A stretch of DNA of 64,000 bases from Actinomadura barringtoniae (GCF_017573505.1 NZ_JAGEOJ010000003.1:124001-188000), one strand, 5' to 3'. Shown: positions 17,976-27,412, counted from the first letter of the stretch. Numbers and translations: made by a program. The notes: generated from the sequence alone by a model not told the origin.

Positions 17976-18013
17976 GAGAACGGCCGCCGGGCGATCGCCC
18001 GGCGGCCGTTCTC
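17976..18013. terminator. Bidirectional terminator between the ABC permease and dacB
   Basis: A 38-nt perfect palindrome, arms beginning GAGAACGGCCGCCGGGCG and centred on GCGATCGC, lies between two convergent stop codons (17961 and 18047) and can end both transcripts. Confidence 0.85.
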
Positions 18014-18046
18014 ACGTGTGAACCAGCAGGTGGATCAGCGGGTGGA

Positions 18047-19651
18047 TCAGCAGGTGCCGGTCCAGGAGCACTCGAGGCCGTCCCGCCCGGTCTGGACGGT
18101 CCGGATCGTCATCTTCTGCGCGGCGTCCCCGCCGGCCAGCCGGACGGCGATCTTGTCCTGGAGGCCGCGGACCTGCGTCGAGGTCGCCTTGTAGTCGTTG
18201 AAGACGATCGAGAACGTCAGCCGCGTGCCGGCCGGGTCGTTCACCCAGCCCGACAGCGCCGACGCACCGGTGAGCGTGCCGGTCTTGGCGTGCACGTTGC
18301 CCGCCGCCTTCGTGCCCACCATGCGGGTGGCCAGCGTGCCGCCCACCCAGGGCTGCGGCTGACCGGCGACGGGCAGCGCGTTGAAGACGGTCGGGAACCA
18401 CGGCTTGCGCTGGATCGCGCGCAGCAGCGCGACGACCTGCCCGGCCGTCGCCTTGTTGCTGTGCGAGAGCCCGGAGCCGTCGGTCAGCGTGAAGTGGTTC
18501 GCGTTCAGCCCGAGGCGGGTCAGGTTGCGCTTCACCTCGGGCAGCCCGGCCGCCCACGTGCCCTTGCCCCGGGTCTTGTGGCCGATGGCCTTCACCAGGA
18601 TCTCGGCGATGGTGTTGTTGCTGAGCTTGAGGTACGGCGTGGCCAGCTTGGACAGCGGCATCGAGGTGCGCGCCGTCAGCGTGCGCGATCCCTTGGGAGC
18701 GGCGCCTCGCACCGTCTTGCCCGTCACCGCGATGCCGTGCGCCTTGAGCGACTTGCGGAACGCCGCGGCCGCGTAGAGCTCGGGCTCGTTCACGGTGTAG
18801 AGGCCCGTGTACTTGGAACCGCCGACCGGGTACGACCCCGTCACGGTCAGCACGTTCGTCCCGGGCTTGCGCGTCACCGACAGGGACGAGGGCGACCCGG
18901 CCTTTCCCGTGACGGCCTTGTTGTCGATCTTCATGTAGCCGACGTTCGGTGTCGTCCCGACGACGACGGGCTTGCCCTCCGCGCCCGGCGACACGTCGAC
19001 GCTCACCGAACCCGCGTTGAAGTCCTTGTCCGGGGACATCGTCAGCGCGGAGATCTGAGCGGCGTAGGAGTAGGGGAGGTCGGTCGGGTCCCAGCCCTTG
19101 GCCACCCGCTGGGAGTCGAACCACGTGTCGTCGGCGACCAACCGGCCGGAGACCCTGCGGATCCCCTTCTTGGCCAGGCCCGCGGCAAGACGGTCATAGT
19201 CGGCGGCCTGCATCGTCGGGTCGCCGGTCCCCTTGAGCACAACGTCGCCGCGCAGCGTCTGGCCCTTCCTGGCCGCGCGCGACATGACGCTCGTACGGAA
19301 GGTGTACTTCGGCCCGAGGATCGCGAACGCCGCCGCGGTCGTGGCCAGCTTCTGGTTGGACGCGGGCGTCACCGGGGTCTCGGCGCTCCGCGTGTAGAGC
19401 ACCTTCCCGCTCTTGGCCTCCCGTACGACCACGCCGGCCTTCGCCCCGGCCAGCGCCTTGTCGGCCAGGATCGCGTCGAGGTCGGCCTTCAGATTCCCCG
19501 AGGACTTCAGATCCACGACCTGAGCGACCGCCCCGGCCTGGTGATGCTCCCCCGACGATCCGGAGGCGCTGACGGCCACCCCGGCCGCCACCACCGCCGA
19601 CAATCCGCCGACCGCCACCACACCCGTCACAGACTTACTCAGCTTCGGCAT
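18047..19651 (-). CDS. dacB: D-alanyl-D-alanine carboxypeptidase/endopeptidase (PBP4, DacB type)
   Basis: A secreted class C low-molecular-weight penicillin-binding protein that trims and cleaves peptidoglycan stem peptides. The 534 residues include a signal sequence (GVVAVGGLSAVVAAGVAVSA), the SxxK motif in TPASNQKLATTAAAF, the SxN motif in LKLSNNTIAEILVKA and KTG in VHAKTGTLTGASALSGW. A large insert between SxxK and SxN is as in PBP4. It is monocistronic with a convergent neighbour downstream. The start ATG 19651 opens the signal peptide. Confidence 0.95.
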   Translation of the reverse strand: MPKLSKSVTGVVAVGGLSAVVAAGVAVSASGSSGEHHQAGAVAQVVDLKSSGNLKADLDAILADKALAGAKAGVVVREAKSGKVLYTRSAETPVTPASNQKLATTAAAFAILGPKYTFRTSVMSRAARKGQTLRGDVVLKGTGDPTMQAADYDRLAAGLAKKGIRRVSGRLVADDTWFDSQRVAKGWDPTDLPYSYAAQISALTMSPDKDFNAGSVSVDVSPGAEGKPVVVGTTPNVGYMKIDNKAVTGKAGSPSSLSVTRKPGTNVLTVTGSYPVGGSKYTGLYTVNEPELYAAAAFRKSLKAHGIAVTGKTVRGAAPKGSRTLTARTSMPLSKLATPYLKLSNNTIAEILVKAIGHKTRGKGTWAAGLPEVKRNLTRLGLNANHFTLTDGSGLSHSNKATAGQVVALLRAIQRKPWFPTVFNALPVAGQPQPWVGGTLATRMVGTKAAGNVHAKTGTLTGASALSGWVNDPAGTRLTFSIVFNDYKATSTQVRGLQDKIAVRLAGGDAAQKMTIRTVQTGRDGLECSWTGTC

Positions 19652-19808
19652 CCGCCGATCGTAGGGCCTAGATCAACACCAACGCCCCCGAAAGCCTCAA
19701 ACGCACCGACCGTCAGGCGACCGGCGAACGGCCGGACGGCGACACCCAGGCGAACACTCTCTCGACCCTCTATTGCCCCGCCACCTGCATGGTTCAAGAT
19801 CCTTTTCG

Positions 19809-19826
19809 AGTGGACCAAGATCCACT
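19809..19826. promoter_or_regulatory. Inverted repeat in the leader of the small secreted protein gene
   Basis: AGTGGA-CCAAGA-TCCACT, perfect 6-bp arms, lies 20 bp before the ATG. A CAAGATCC box is repeated at 19796 and 19816. This could be an operator or a leader hairpin. Confidence 0.4.
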
Positions 19827-19845
19827 TCCCCCCGGAAGGAGAACC

Positions 19846-20235
19846 ATGAAGAACCTCCTCAAGACGGCCGCCGTAGGCGCCGGCGTCGCGACGGCCTGCA
19901 TCGCCCTCGCCTCCCCGGCCCTCGCCAACTCGGTCTCGAAGGCCTATGGCGACGGCACCATCAGCTACACCGACAGCTCGGACTCGTTCTGCGCGTACGC
20001 CTACAACAGCGACGGCCTGCGTTCGGTCACGGTGAAGCTGACCCCCCTCAGCCGCTCCGGCCCCGCCCCGCACTGGACCGACAAGAACACCTACTACTCC
20101 GACGGCAACTCCGGCTCGACCTGCAAGAGCCTCGCCACCGCCTACGAGGACACCCAGTACCGCGCCGAGGTCTGGACCTACTGGGGCGAGCGCGGCACGA
20201 CCATCAAGGTCGACAACTTCACGTTCTACAGCTAA
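19846..20235 (+). CDS. Small secreted protein, unknown function
   Basis: The 129-residue protein begins MKNLLKTAAVGAGVATACIA with a clear Sec signal peptide and a likely cleavage after SPALA. The mature ~100 residues contain two cysteines (DSFCAYAY and STCKSLATAY) that could form a disulfide, and many Ser, Thr, Tyr and Asp residues suggesting a small beta-rich fold. ATG 19846 is set by GAAGGAG 5 nt upstream. I do not recognise the family. It stands alone, preceded by an inverted repeat and followed by a hairpin terminator. Confidence 0.8.
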   Translation: MKNLLKTAAVGAGVATACIALASPALANSVSKAYGDGTISYTDSSDSFCAYAYNSDGLRSVTVKLTPLSRSGPAPHWTDKNTYYSDGNSGSTCKSLATAYEDTQYRAEVWTYWGERGTTIKVDNFTFYS

Positions 20236-20258
20236 ACCGCGCGTCCCCCGCTGACTCG

Positions 20259-20288
20259 GCTCCCCGTACGCCCCGGCGCGCGGGGAGC
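20259..20288. terminator. Terminator after the small secreted protein gene
   Basis: GCTCCCCG and CGGGGAGC pair across a 14-nt GC-rich loop 24 bp past the stop. The following gene is convergent, so it may serve both strands. Confidence 0.6.
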
Positions 20289-20318
20289 TTCCCGTTTCAC
20301 TGACAGGCCGCCGAGGCT

Positions 20319-21101
20319 CTACTTGCGGGCGACGCCGCCCAGCCACCAGGCACCGGCGGCGGTCATCTCCGCGGACTCGGTCTCTTCGTCGCGCCACGAG
20401 GTGACGGGCGTCAGGCCCGGCTCGACGAGGGTGAAGCCGTCGAAGTAACGCAGGATCTCGGCGCGGCTCCGGTAGGAGAAGGGCGTCGGCGACTTGGCGA
20501 AGACCTCTTCCTTCTGCTTCACCAGTTCGGGCGGGTGCCCCTCGCTCGTGAGGTGGGACAGGATCAGGTGGCTGCCGGGCGCCAGCTGGTCGGCGAACGC
20601 CTGGACGATGCCCGCCGGGTCGTCCGCGTCGGAGATGCCGTGCAGGACCGAGACGAACAGGACGCAGGTCGGTTCGGAGAGGTCGATCAGCTCGCGGAGC
20701 TTCCCGTCGGCGAGGATCTTCTCCGGTTCGCGGATGTCGGCCTGGATGACCGCGGTCGAGGGGTCGGTCGCCAGCAGCGCGGTCGCGTGAGTGAGGACCA
20801 CGGGGTCGGCATCGACGTACACGACGTGGGCGTCGGGGAGGCTCTGCTGGGCCACCTCATGGACGTTGCCCTGGCTGGGAAGGCCCGCGCCCAGGTCGAT
20901 GAACTGGCGTACGCCCTGGGAGGCGACGTGGCGGACCGCGCGGCCCAGGAAGCGACGGTTGGCCTTCGGCACGTACCTGTTCTCCGGCGAGAACGCGAAG
21001 AGCTTGTTCACGGCGTCGCGGTCGGCGGCGAAGTTGTCCTTGCCGCCCAGCGCGTAGTCGTACATGCGCGCCATGTTGGGCTTGTCGGTGTCGACTTCCA
21101 T
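20319..21101 (-). CDS. SAM-dependent methyltransferase, DUF574 family (copy A)
   Basis: The 260-residue protein has the actinobacterial DUF574 layout: NMARMYDYALGGKDNFAADR, then FLGRAVRHVASQGVRQFIDLGAGLP, the Rossmann acidic residue in HVVYVDADPVVLTHA, and the C-terminal VARK. DUF574 proteins bind SAM in solved structures but have no assigned substrate that I know of. ATG 21101 starts the family's own N-terminus, and no strong ribosome-binding site is seen. It lies 84 bp downstream of a paralogue on the same strand, probably co-transcribed. Confidence 0.85.
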   Translation of the reverse strand: MEVDTDKPNMARMYDYALGGKDNFAADRDAVNKLFAFSPENRYVPKANRRFLGRAVRHVASQGVRQFIDLGAGLPSQGNVHEVAQQSLPDAHVVYVDADPVVLTHATALLATDPSTAVIQADIREPEKILADGKLRELIDLSEPTCVLFVSVLHGISDADDPAGIVQAFADQLAPGSHLILSHLTSEGHPPELVKQKEEVFAKSPTPFSYRSRAEILRYFDGFTLVEPGLTPVTSWRDEETESAEMTAAGAWWLGGVARK

Positions 21102-21184
21102 CCCGCGATTTTCGCAGGTGGGAGCGGGGTCGGCGGCGTCCGGCTTCGGCCAACCGCGAGGCCCGCCGGGGCCTGCCAGGGGCG

Positions 21185-21988
21185 CTAGGGCTTGCGCGCG
21201 ACTCCGCAGAAGTGCGGCACGTCGATCGGGTCGTCGCCGGGCTCGGGGTTCCAGTGAACGCAGGAGACCACGCCGGGGTCGATCAGTTCGAGGCCCGTGA
21301 AGAAGCTCTCGAGCTCCTCGCGGGTGCGCAGGCGCATGGGCGCGGCGCCTTGATCGTTCCAATACCGCACCGCGCGGGTCATGGGCTCGGGGCCGACCTC
21401 GCCGGTCGGGTGCGAGATCGCCAGGTAGCTGCCGGAGGGCACGGCGTCCACGAGGTGGCCGACGATGGCGCGGGCGTCGTCGTCATCCATGACGAAGTTG
21501 AGGATGCCGAGCATCATGACCGCGACCGGGCGGCTGAAGTCGAGGCTGGCCGAGGCCTTCTCGATGATGCGCGCGGGGTCGTTGACGTCGGACTCGATGT
21601 AGGCCGTGCTCCCCTCGGCCGAGCTGGTGAGGAGCGCCTGGGCGTGCACGAGGACCAGCGGGTCGTTGTCCACGTACACGATGCGCGAGTCGGGGGCGAT
21701 GCGCTGGGCGACCTCGTGGGTGTTGTCCACGGTCGGGAGGCCGGTGCCGATGTCCAGGTACTGGCGTACGCCCGCCTTCGCCAGATGGGTGACCGCGCGG
21801 GCGAGGAAGCGGCGGTCGGCCTTCGCGGAGATCACCAGTTCCGGGACCCAGCCGAGAATGTGGTTTCCGGCCTTACGGTCGACCGGATAGTTGTCCCGGC
21901 CGCCCAGCCAGAAGTTCCAGATGCGGGCCGAATGGGGTACGCCCATGTCGGCCTGGCCTTCTCGGCCGGCCGGTCCACTGATGGTCAC
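21185..21988 (-). CDS. SAM-dependent methyltransferase, DUF574 family (copy B)
   Basis: The 267-residue paralogue of the next gene downstream has SARIWNFWLGGRDNYPVDRK, FLARAVTHLAKAGVRQYLDIGTGLP, IVYVDNDPLVLVHAQALL and the end FCGVARKP. GTG 21988 (ACCTC upstream) gives a short leader before the family core; ATG 21946 is an alternative. It lies 88 bp downstream of the AfsR-like ATPase gene on the same strand. The substrate is unknown. Confidence 0.85.
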   Translation of the reverse strand: MTISGPAGREGQADMGVPHSARIWNFWLGGRDNYPVDRKAGNHILGWVPELVISAKADRRFLARAVTHLAKAGVRQYLDIGTGLPTVDNTHEVAQRIAPDSRIVYVDNDPLVLVHAQALLTSSAEGSTAYIESDVNDPARIIEKASASLDFSRPVAVMMLGILNFVMDDDDARAIVGHLVDAVPSGSYLAISHPTGEVGPEPMTRAVRYWNDQGAAPMRLRTREELESFFTGLELIDPGVVSCVHWNPEPGDDPIDVPHFCGVARKP

Positions 21989-22076
21989 GAGGTACCCCCT
22001 GCCGCGTGGGCGTCCCCCCACGGTAGGCAATCCGGGCAGGTCGCGACACCTTTTCGCACATGCTGGTACGAGTATG

Positions 22077-24221
22077 TCAGGAATGTCGGGTGCTTCCGCC
22101 CCCTCCTCGGCTCGACTCTCGGTTGGACAGAGTCGACTCCGGGGTGTCGAGGCCGAGGGAGACGCGTTCGGTGAACGAGAGGCGGTCGCCGTCGGCCGTG
22201 GCCGTTGTGAAACCGTTGTCCCCAAGGCGTTCTCGGAGCCGGTCCCCGGCCAGATCCCAGAGCGCGTCCAGGTGCCCGCCGATGGACGTCAGGCCCTGTG
22301 CGCGGCGGAGCCCGTCGGCCGCGCCGTAAAGGCGCCCGGCGCGTTCATAATCACCCAGTTCGTACGCGCAGGCGGCGGCGAGCTCCAGCCCGGCGGTCAC
22401 GGTGATCCGGGCGTCCAGGCGGGCGGCGATGCGCAGGAGGTCCAGGACGTCGGCCTGGGCCTCGGTCGTCTCGCCGTTCATCAGGCGGCATCCGGCGCGG
22501 GCCCACAGGGCGTGGCACATGCACCACTCCTCCCCCACGTCCTCGCAGGTGGAGATGGTGGCCTCGGCGATCTCCCGCGCGCCCGGGACGTCGCCGACCG
22601 AGATGCGCGCCGCCGTCGCGTACAGGCCGGTGATCAGGGCCAGAACGTCGTCGTTGGCCGCGTCGCGGTGCTGTTCGAGCGCCTCGTCCAGGAGCCGGTG
22701 GCCCTGGACGAAGTCGTCCTCCAGCAGGCTGTGGATGCCCGACAGCTGGGTGAGGTAGGCCTGCTCGGCGGGGGTGGTCGAGTGCTGCCGGAGCCGTTCC
22801 AGCAGCGGGCGCGCGGCACGCAGGTCGCCCTGGACGAGCGCGCAGAAGAGCGTCATGCGGACGACGCGGGCCGTCTCCTCGGCGGGGCTGCGCCGCAGCG
22901 CCAGCACGCGGTCGGCCCACATGCGGATCTCGCGGAGCTGGCCGCGGCCCATCCAGATCGGCGAGAAGCCCGCGAAGAGCTGCCGCGCGGCCCTGGCGTC
23001 ACCGGCGCGGATCGCGCGGTCGAGAAGGTCGCGCAGGTTGCCGTGCTCGCGCGCCTCCCAGGCGAACCAGCCCGCCTGCGCGGAGGTGGCGAGCTCGTGT
23101 TCGGCGCGTTCGGCCAGTCCCAGGTAGTGGTCCAGGTAGCGGCGCTGGACCCGGTCGGTCTCGCCGCTGTCGGCCAGCCGTTCGGCGCCGTACTCGCGCA
23201 GGGTGTCGAGCATCCGGTAGCGGCCGTCGGGCTCGCGGGTCAGCACCGACTTGTCCACCAGGCCCGCGACCAGGTCGAGCACCTCATCGGCCGGTACGGA
23301 CTCGGCGGCCGCGGCCTCATCGGCGGGCCCGGCCTCGTCCGCGCAGACCACCTCCGCCTCGGGGAGGCCGAACCCGTCGGCGAAGATCGACAGGCGGGCC
23401 CAGGCGAGGCGTTCGGCGGGCGTGCACAGCTCGTCGCTCCACCGGATCGCGGCCCGGAGCGTCTGGTGGCGCGCCTGGCCGGTGCGGCGCTGGCCGGTGA
23501 GCGCGAAGCGGTCGCCGAGCCGGGCGACGAGCTGGTCCAGCGGCAGCGCGCGAAGCCGCACCGCCGCCAGCTCGATCGCGAGCGGGATGCCCTCCAGCTG
23601 ATGGCAGAGCCGGACGATGTCGGTGCGGTTGTCGTCGGTCACCGCGAAGCCGGGCACCACGGCGGCCGCGCGTTCGGCGAACAGCGTGACCGCCTCGTCC
23701 TCGCCCTGCTCGGGCCGGTCCAGCGGCGAGACGACCATCGTGTGCTCGCCGGGGATCGTGAGCGGCTGGCGGCTGGTCGCCAGCACCCGTACGCCGGAGC
23801 CGGCGCGCAGCACCGTCTCGGCCAGCATCGCGCACGCGTCGGCCAGGTGCTCGCAGGTGTCCAGCACCAGCAGCACCGACCGGCCCGCCAGGTGGTCGGT
23901 GAGCGCGTCGAGGGGGTCGCGGGTGGTCTGGTCGTGCAGGTCGAGCGCGTCGGCGACCGCCTGCGGCAGCAGCTCGGCGTGCTGGACGGCGGCCAGGTCC
24001 ACGAAGCGGACGCCGTCGGCGAACGCGTGACGCACGTCGGCGGCGGTACGGAGCGCGAGCCGGGTCTTCCCGACCCCGCCCATGCCGAGCAGCGTGACGA
24101 GCCTCGCGGACTCCACCAGCCGCCTGACCTCGGCGCATTCGCGCCGGCGGCCGACGAAACTGGTCACCTCGGCGGGCAGCCGTCCCGCCGTGCGCAGTAC
24201 CGCACCGTCGGCCACGGCCAT
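22077..24221 (-). CDS. AfsR/LuxR-like ATPase with TPR-type C-terminus, no DNA-binding domain seen
   Basis: The 714-residue STAND-type ATPase opens with FVGRRRECAEVRRLVESARL. Walker A follows in GMGGVGKTRLALR, Walker B in VLLVLDTCEHL, then VLATSRQPL and an arginine-rich LEGIPLAIELAAVRL region. After residue ~330 it is an alpha-helical repeat region. Relatives usually carry a SARP domain at the N-terminus or a LuxR helix-turn-helix at the C-terminus, but neither is present and the end is a disordered Ser/Gly tail. ATG 24221 follows GGAG at 5 nt; 24284 is an alternative. It is divergent from the histidine kinase and likely leads an operon with the two DUF574 genes. Confidence 0.8.
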   Translation of the reverse strand: MAVADGAVLRTAGRLPAEVTSFVGRRRECAEVRRLVESARLVTLLGMGGVGKTRLALRTAADVRHAFADGVRFVDLAAVQHAELLPQAVADALDLHDQTTRDPLDALTDHLAGRSVLLVLDTCEHLADACAMLAETVLRAGSGVRVLATSRQPLTIPGEHTMVVSPLDRPEQGEDEAVTLFAERAAAVVPGFAVTDDNRTDIVRLCHQLEGIPLAIELAAVRLRALPLDQLVARLGDRFALTGQRRTGQARHQTLRAAIRWSDELCTPAERLAWARLSIFADGFGLPEAEVVCADEAGPADEAAAAESVPADEVLDLVAGLVDKSVLTREPDGRYRMLDTLREYGAERLADSGETDRVQRRYLDHYLGLAERAEHELATSAQAGWFAWEAREHGNLRDLLDRAIRAGDARAARQLFAGFSPIWMGRGQLREIRMWADRVLALRRSPAEETARVVRMTLFCALVQGDLRAARPLLERLRQHSTTPAEQAYLTQLSGIHSLLEDDFVQGHRLLDEALEQHRDAANDDVLALITGLYATAARISVGDVPGAREIAEATISTCEDVGEEWCMCHALWARAGCRLMNGETTEAQADVLDLLRIAARLDARITVTAGLELAAACAYELGDYERAGRLYGAADGLRRAQGLTSIGGHLDALWDLAGDRLRERLGDNGFTTATADGDRLSFTERVSLGLDTPESTLSNRESSRGGGGSTRHS

Positions 24222-24393
24222 GCCGGCTCCGTTCCTGACCAGGGTTCCTCTCGGGGAGTTCCTTTCGCATCGTAACCGGTCCATCACGCCCTGCCAGGCC
24301 CGATGTGCGAGGCACATCGGGCCGGATCCAGGTGGCGGCACCTTGACCAGGTGATCGGGTCGGGTTTGCCCGGGTGAGGGCAGGTTCCACAGC

Positions 24394-25758
24394 GTGTGGC
24401 GCGAGCCGACGATCCGCTTCCGCGTGACCGCCTCGGCCGTGGTGGTGACCGCGGTGCTGACCACCGTGCTGTACGCGGCGCTGCTGATCATGGTCTACCG
24501 GCAGGAGTCGCACCACCGGACCCAGCACCTGGCCAGGGAGGCGCGCCGCGTCGTCGAGCTGATCCACCGGGGCCCGGTCACGGGCGACGACCTGGTGACC
24601 GCGGACCGGACTTTGATCCAGGTCGTCGATCCGCAGCGCCGGATCGTGGCGGCCAGTCCCGGCATGCGAGGACGTCCGCCGGTGAACTTCGATCCGCCCG
24701 TACAGGGCGACGATCGCAGGGACGGCCGGACCTGCTCGCTCGACGTACCGGGCGGCCGCTGCTTCCAGGTCGTGGCGTTCCGTTCCGGGAGTGGGGACAG
24801 TGCGCGGTACGTCTACTCGATCGGCCCGGCGCCCGGGATGGTGCCGCGTCCCGGCACGGCGGCGCTGCTGGCGCTGACCATTCCGCTGATCTCGGGGTTG
24901 GTGGGGTTCGCGACCTGGGTGGCGGCGGGCCGGACGCTGCGCCCGGTGACCAAGATCCGCCAGGAGCTGGACGAGATCACCGCGACCGATCTCGAACGCC
25001 GCGTCCCGGTCCCCGGTCGTACCGACGAGATCGGAAGGCTCGCGACCAGTGTCAACGCCACCCTCGACCGGCTTGAGGGCGCGGTCGCCAAGCAGCGCGG
25101 GTTCGTCTCCGACGTCTCGCACGAGCTGCGCAGCCCGCTCACCGGACTGCGGATGGAGCTGGAACTGGCGCTCGACGATCCCGGCGCCACCGACCTGCGC
25201 GACACGCTCGCCGCCACGCTCAAGAACGCCGAACGGCTCCAGGCCGTTCTGGAGGATCTCCTCGCCCTCGCCCGGCTGGACGCGCGCGAGACGTCGCCCG
25301 CCGAGCCGGTCGACCTGCACGAGCTCACCGACCAGGAGGTGCTGCGCCGCCCGCGCCGCGCCCGCGTGACCGTGGTGGCCGACGGGCCGGTGATCGTACG
25401 GGGCGGACGGCTGGAGCTGGGGCGGCTGCTCACCAACCTCATCGACAACGCCGACCGGCACGCCGACTCGACCGTCAGCGTCGTCCTGCGTTACGTCCCG
25501 GACGACCGCGCCTCGGTCGAGGTGGTCGACGACGGGACGGGCATCGCGCCCGAGGATCGTGAACGGGTCTTCGAGCGCTTCACCCGGCTGGCCGAGGGCC
25601 GCCACCGCGACGCGGGCGGGACCGGGCTGGGCCTGGCCATCGCCCGCGACATCGCGCACGCCCAGCACGGCAGCCTCACGATCACCGATCGGGACGACGG
25701 CGAACGGGGCGCGCGCTTCGTGCTCATCCTGCCGTGTGAGCCCCCGGCGACCGACTGA
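24394..25758 (+). CDS. Sensor histidine kinase (HAMP, HisKA, HATPase), orphan
   Basis: The 454-residue inner-membrane kinase has TM1 at about residues 12-35, an extracytoplasmic sensor of about 110 residues with two cysteines, TM2 near residues 150-172, HAMP, and the phospho-accepting His in FVSDVSHELRSPL. N box NLIDNADRH, G1 box VVDDGTGIAPED and G2 box GTGLGLAIARDIAHAQHG are intact. No response regulator gene adjoins it on either side, which is unusual for this class. GTG 24394 is the start. Confidence 0.92.
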   Translation: MWREPTIRFRVTASAVVVTAVLTTVLYAALLIMVYRQESHHRTQHLAREARRVVELIHRGPVTGDDLVTADRTLIQVVDPQRRIVAASPGMRGRPPVNFDPPVQGDDRRDGRTCSLDVPGGRCFQVVAFRSGSGDSARYVYSIGPAPGMVPRPGTAALLALTIPLISGLVGFATWVAAGRTLRPVTKIRQELDEITATDLERRVPVPGRTDEIGRLATSVNATLDRLEGAVAKQRGFVSDVSHELRSPLTGLRMELELALDDPGATDLRDTLAATLKNAERLQAVLEDLLALARLDARETSPAEPVDLHELTDQEVLRRPRRARVTVVADGPVIVRGGRLELGRLLTNLIDNADRHADSTVSVVLRYVPDDRASVEVVDDGTGIAPEDRERVFERFTRLAEGRHRDAGGTGLGLAIARDIAHAQHGSLTITDRDDGERGARFVLILPCEPPATD

Positions 25759-25795
25759 TCACCGGGGTGCTCGATTGCGGCAGGGGCTGCAGGAG

Positions 25796-27346
25796 CTACT
25801 CGCAGACGGTGCCCTGGGCGGGCAGGCGGCCGTAGAGCAGGTATCCGTTCACCTTGGTGCGGACGCAGAGGTTCTCGGTCTCGTACGCGCCGTGCCCCTC
25901 GCCCTTGAGCGTGAGCAGGACGCCGGAGCCGAGCTCCTTGGTGAGGGCCGGGGCCCAGTCGTAGGGAGTGGCCGGGTCGCCGAGGTTGCCGACGACCACG
26001 ATCGGAGCGGCCTTGGGCGCGCTCACCTCACGTCCCGCCTCGTCCCCCTTGGCGGGCCAGCCGGTGCAGCTGATGAGGCTCCAGGCCATGGACTGGCCGA
26101 AGAGCGGTGAGGCCTGGGTGAACTCGCCCATGCTGGCCTTCACGTCGTCGACGGTGTAGCGCTTGGTGGTGTCGTCGCAGCGGACCGCCGTTCCGGCCGC
26201 GTCGGAGTTGTCGTAGTGGCCGTTCTTGTCGCGGCCCGAGTACAGGTCGTTGAGCTTCATCAGCAGGGTGCCGTCGCCTTGGAAGGCGCTGACCAGGCCG
26301 GCCGTGAGGGTGGGCCACAGGTCGCGGGAGTAGAGCGCGGCCATGACGCCGCCCTGCGCGAGGTCCTGGGTGAGCGCGCGGTTCTTGTCCTGCGTCTGAA
26401 CGGGCTTGTAGTCGGTCTCCTTCAGGAACTTGGAGATGTGGTCGATGATCGCTTCTTTGGTGGCACCCTGCTCGCGCGGCTGCTGGGCCTCCCAGGCCGC
26501 GTAGTTGCCGAGTGCCTTCTGGAAGGACGCGGCCTGCTGCAGCGCGAGCTGCTTGGTGTCGAGCTTGGTGTTGACCGCGGCGTCCAGCACCAGCCGCCCG
26601 GTGGAGCCGGGAAACTGATGGGCGTAGTTGGCGCCGAGCCACGTGCCGTACGAGGTGCCGAAGTAGTAGAGCTTGCGGTCGCCGAGGGCCTTGCGCAACA
26701 CCTCCATGTCGCGCGCCGCGTTCACCGTGCCGACGTACGGCAGGATCTTTCCGGAGCGCGCCGTGCACTCCTTGACGTCCTTCTTCTGCTCGGTGAGGTA
26801 GGCCTTCTCCTCTTCAGGCGTGTCGGGGCTCCCGTCCACCGCCGACGACGCGTCCATCTCCTTGTCGGTCGCGCACTGGATCGGCGCGCTGCGCTGTACG
26901 CCGCGCGGGTCGAAGCTGACCAGGTCGTAGCGCGTACGGAGCCTGCGGTATTCGGTGGTGCTCTCGGAGAGCGTGTCCACGCCGGACCCGCCGGGGCCGC
27001 CCGGGTTGAACACGAGCGAGCCGATGCGGTTCTCGGGCGCTCCCGTCGTCTTGAGGCGGATCACCGCCAGGTCGATGGTCTGGCCCTGTGGTTTGGCGTA
27101 GTTCAGTGGAACGGTGAGCTTGGCGCATTCCAGCGCCGGGTTGGGCTCGGTCTGGATCCCCTGCGCGGGCCCGGGGAGACCGGTGCACGCCGTCCAGGTG
27201 AGCTTGGGCGGCGTGTAGTTCGCCGCTCCCTGGGCCGCCGCGGCGGCCGACACGTTCTGCGTTTCCCCCACCTTGCAGCCCGCGGCGCCGGTCGCGATCA
27301 CACCTAGCGCCAGAAGAGCCGCCCCCGATTTGTTGAGTCTTGCCAT
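25796..27346 (-). CDS. Secreted alpha/beta-hydrolase lipoprotein, tripeptidyl-aminopeptidase-like
   Basis: The 516-residue lipoprotein has the lipobox AAGC near residue 24 and the alpha/beta-hydrolase core. NPGGPGGSGVDTL forms the oxyanion region, YDLVSFDPRGVQRSAP follows, and the nucleophile elbow is FGTSYGTWLGANYA. The C-terminal TAP-like domain has Asp in GNLGDPATPYDWA and the catalytic His in GEGHGAYE, followed by a conserved Cys pair. The family (SlpD/SlpE/Tap) releases peptides at the cell surface. The next gene downstream is a plus-strand histidine kinase, convergent with it. Confidence 0.87.
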   Translation of the reverse strand: MARLNKSGAALLALGVIATGAAGCKVGETQNVSAAAAAQGAANYTPPKLTWTACTGLPGPAQGIQTEPNPALECAKLTVPLNYAKPQGQTIDLAVIRLKTTGAPENRIGSLVFNPGGPGGSGVDTLSESTTEYRRLRTRYDLVSFDPRGVQRSAPIQCATDKEMDASSAVDGSPDTPEEEKAYLTEQKKDVKECTARSGKILPYVGTVNAARDMEVLRKALGDRKLYYFGTSYGTWLGANYAHQFPGSTGRLVLDAAVNTKLDTKQLALQQAASFQKALGNYAAWEAQQPREQGATKEAIIDHISKFLKETDYKPVQTQDKNRALTQDLAQGGVMAALYSRDLWPTLTAGLVSAFQGDGTLLMKLNDLYSGRDKNGHYDNSDAAGTAVRCDDTTKRYTVDDVKASMGEFTQASPLFGQSMAWSLISCTGWPAKGDEAGREVSAPKAAPIVVVGNLGDPATPYDWAPALTKELGSGVLLTLKGEGHGAYETENLCVRTKVNGYLLYGRLPAQGTVCE

Positions 27347-27412
27347 CTCTGACCCCCTTTGCGGGGTTGGACGGCATTGTCGCGAAACCGGTTCGGCTCC
27401 GGCATCAAAGGA

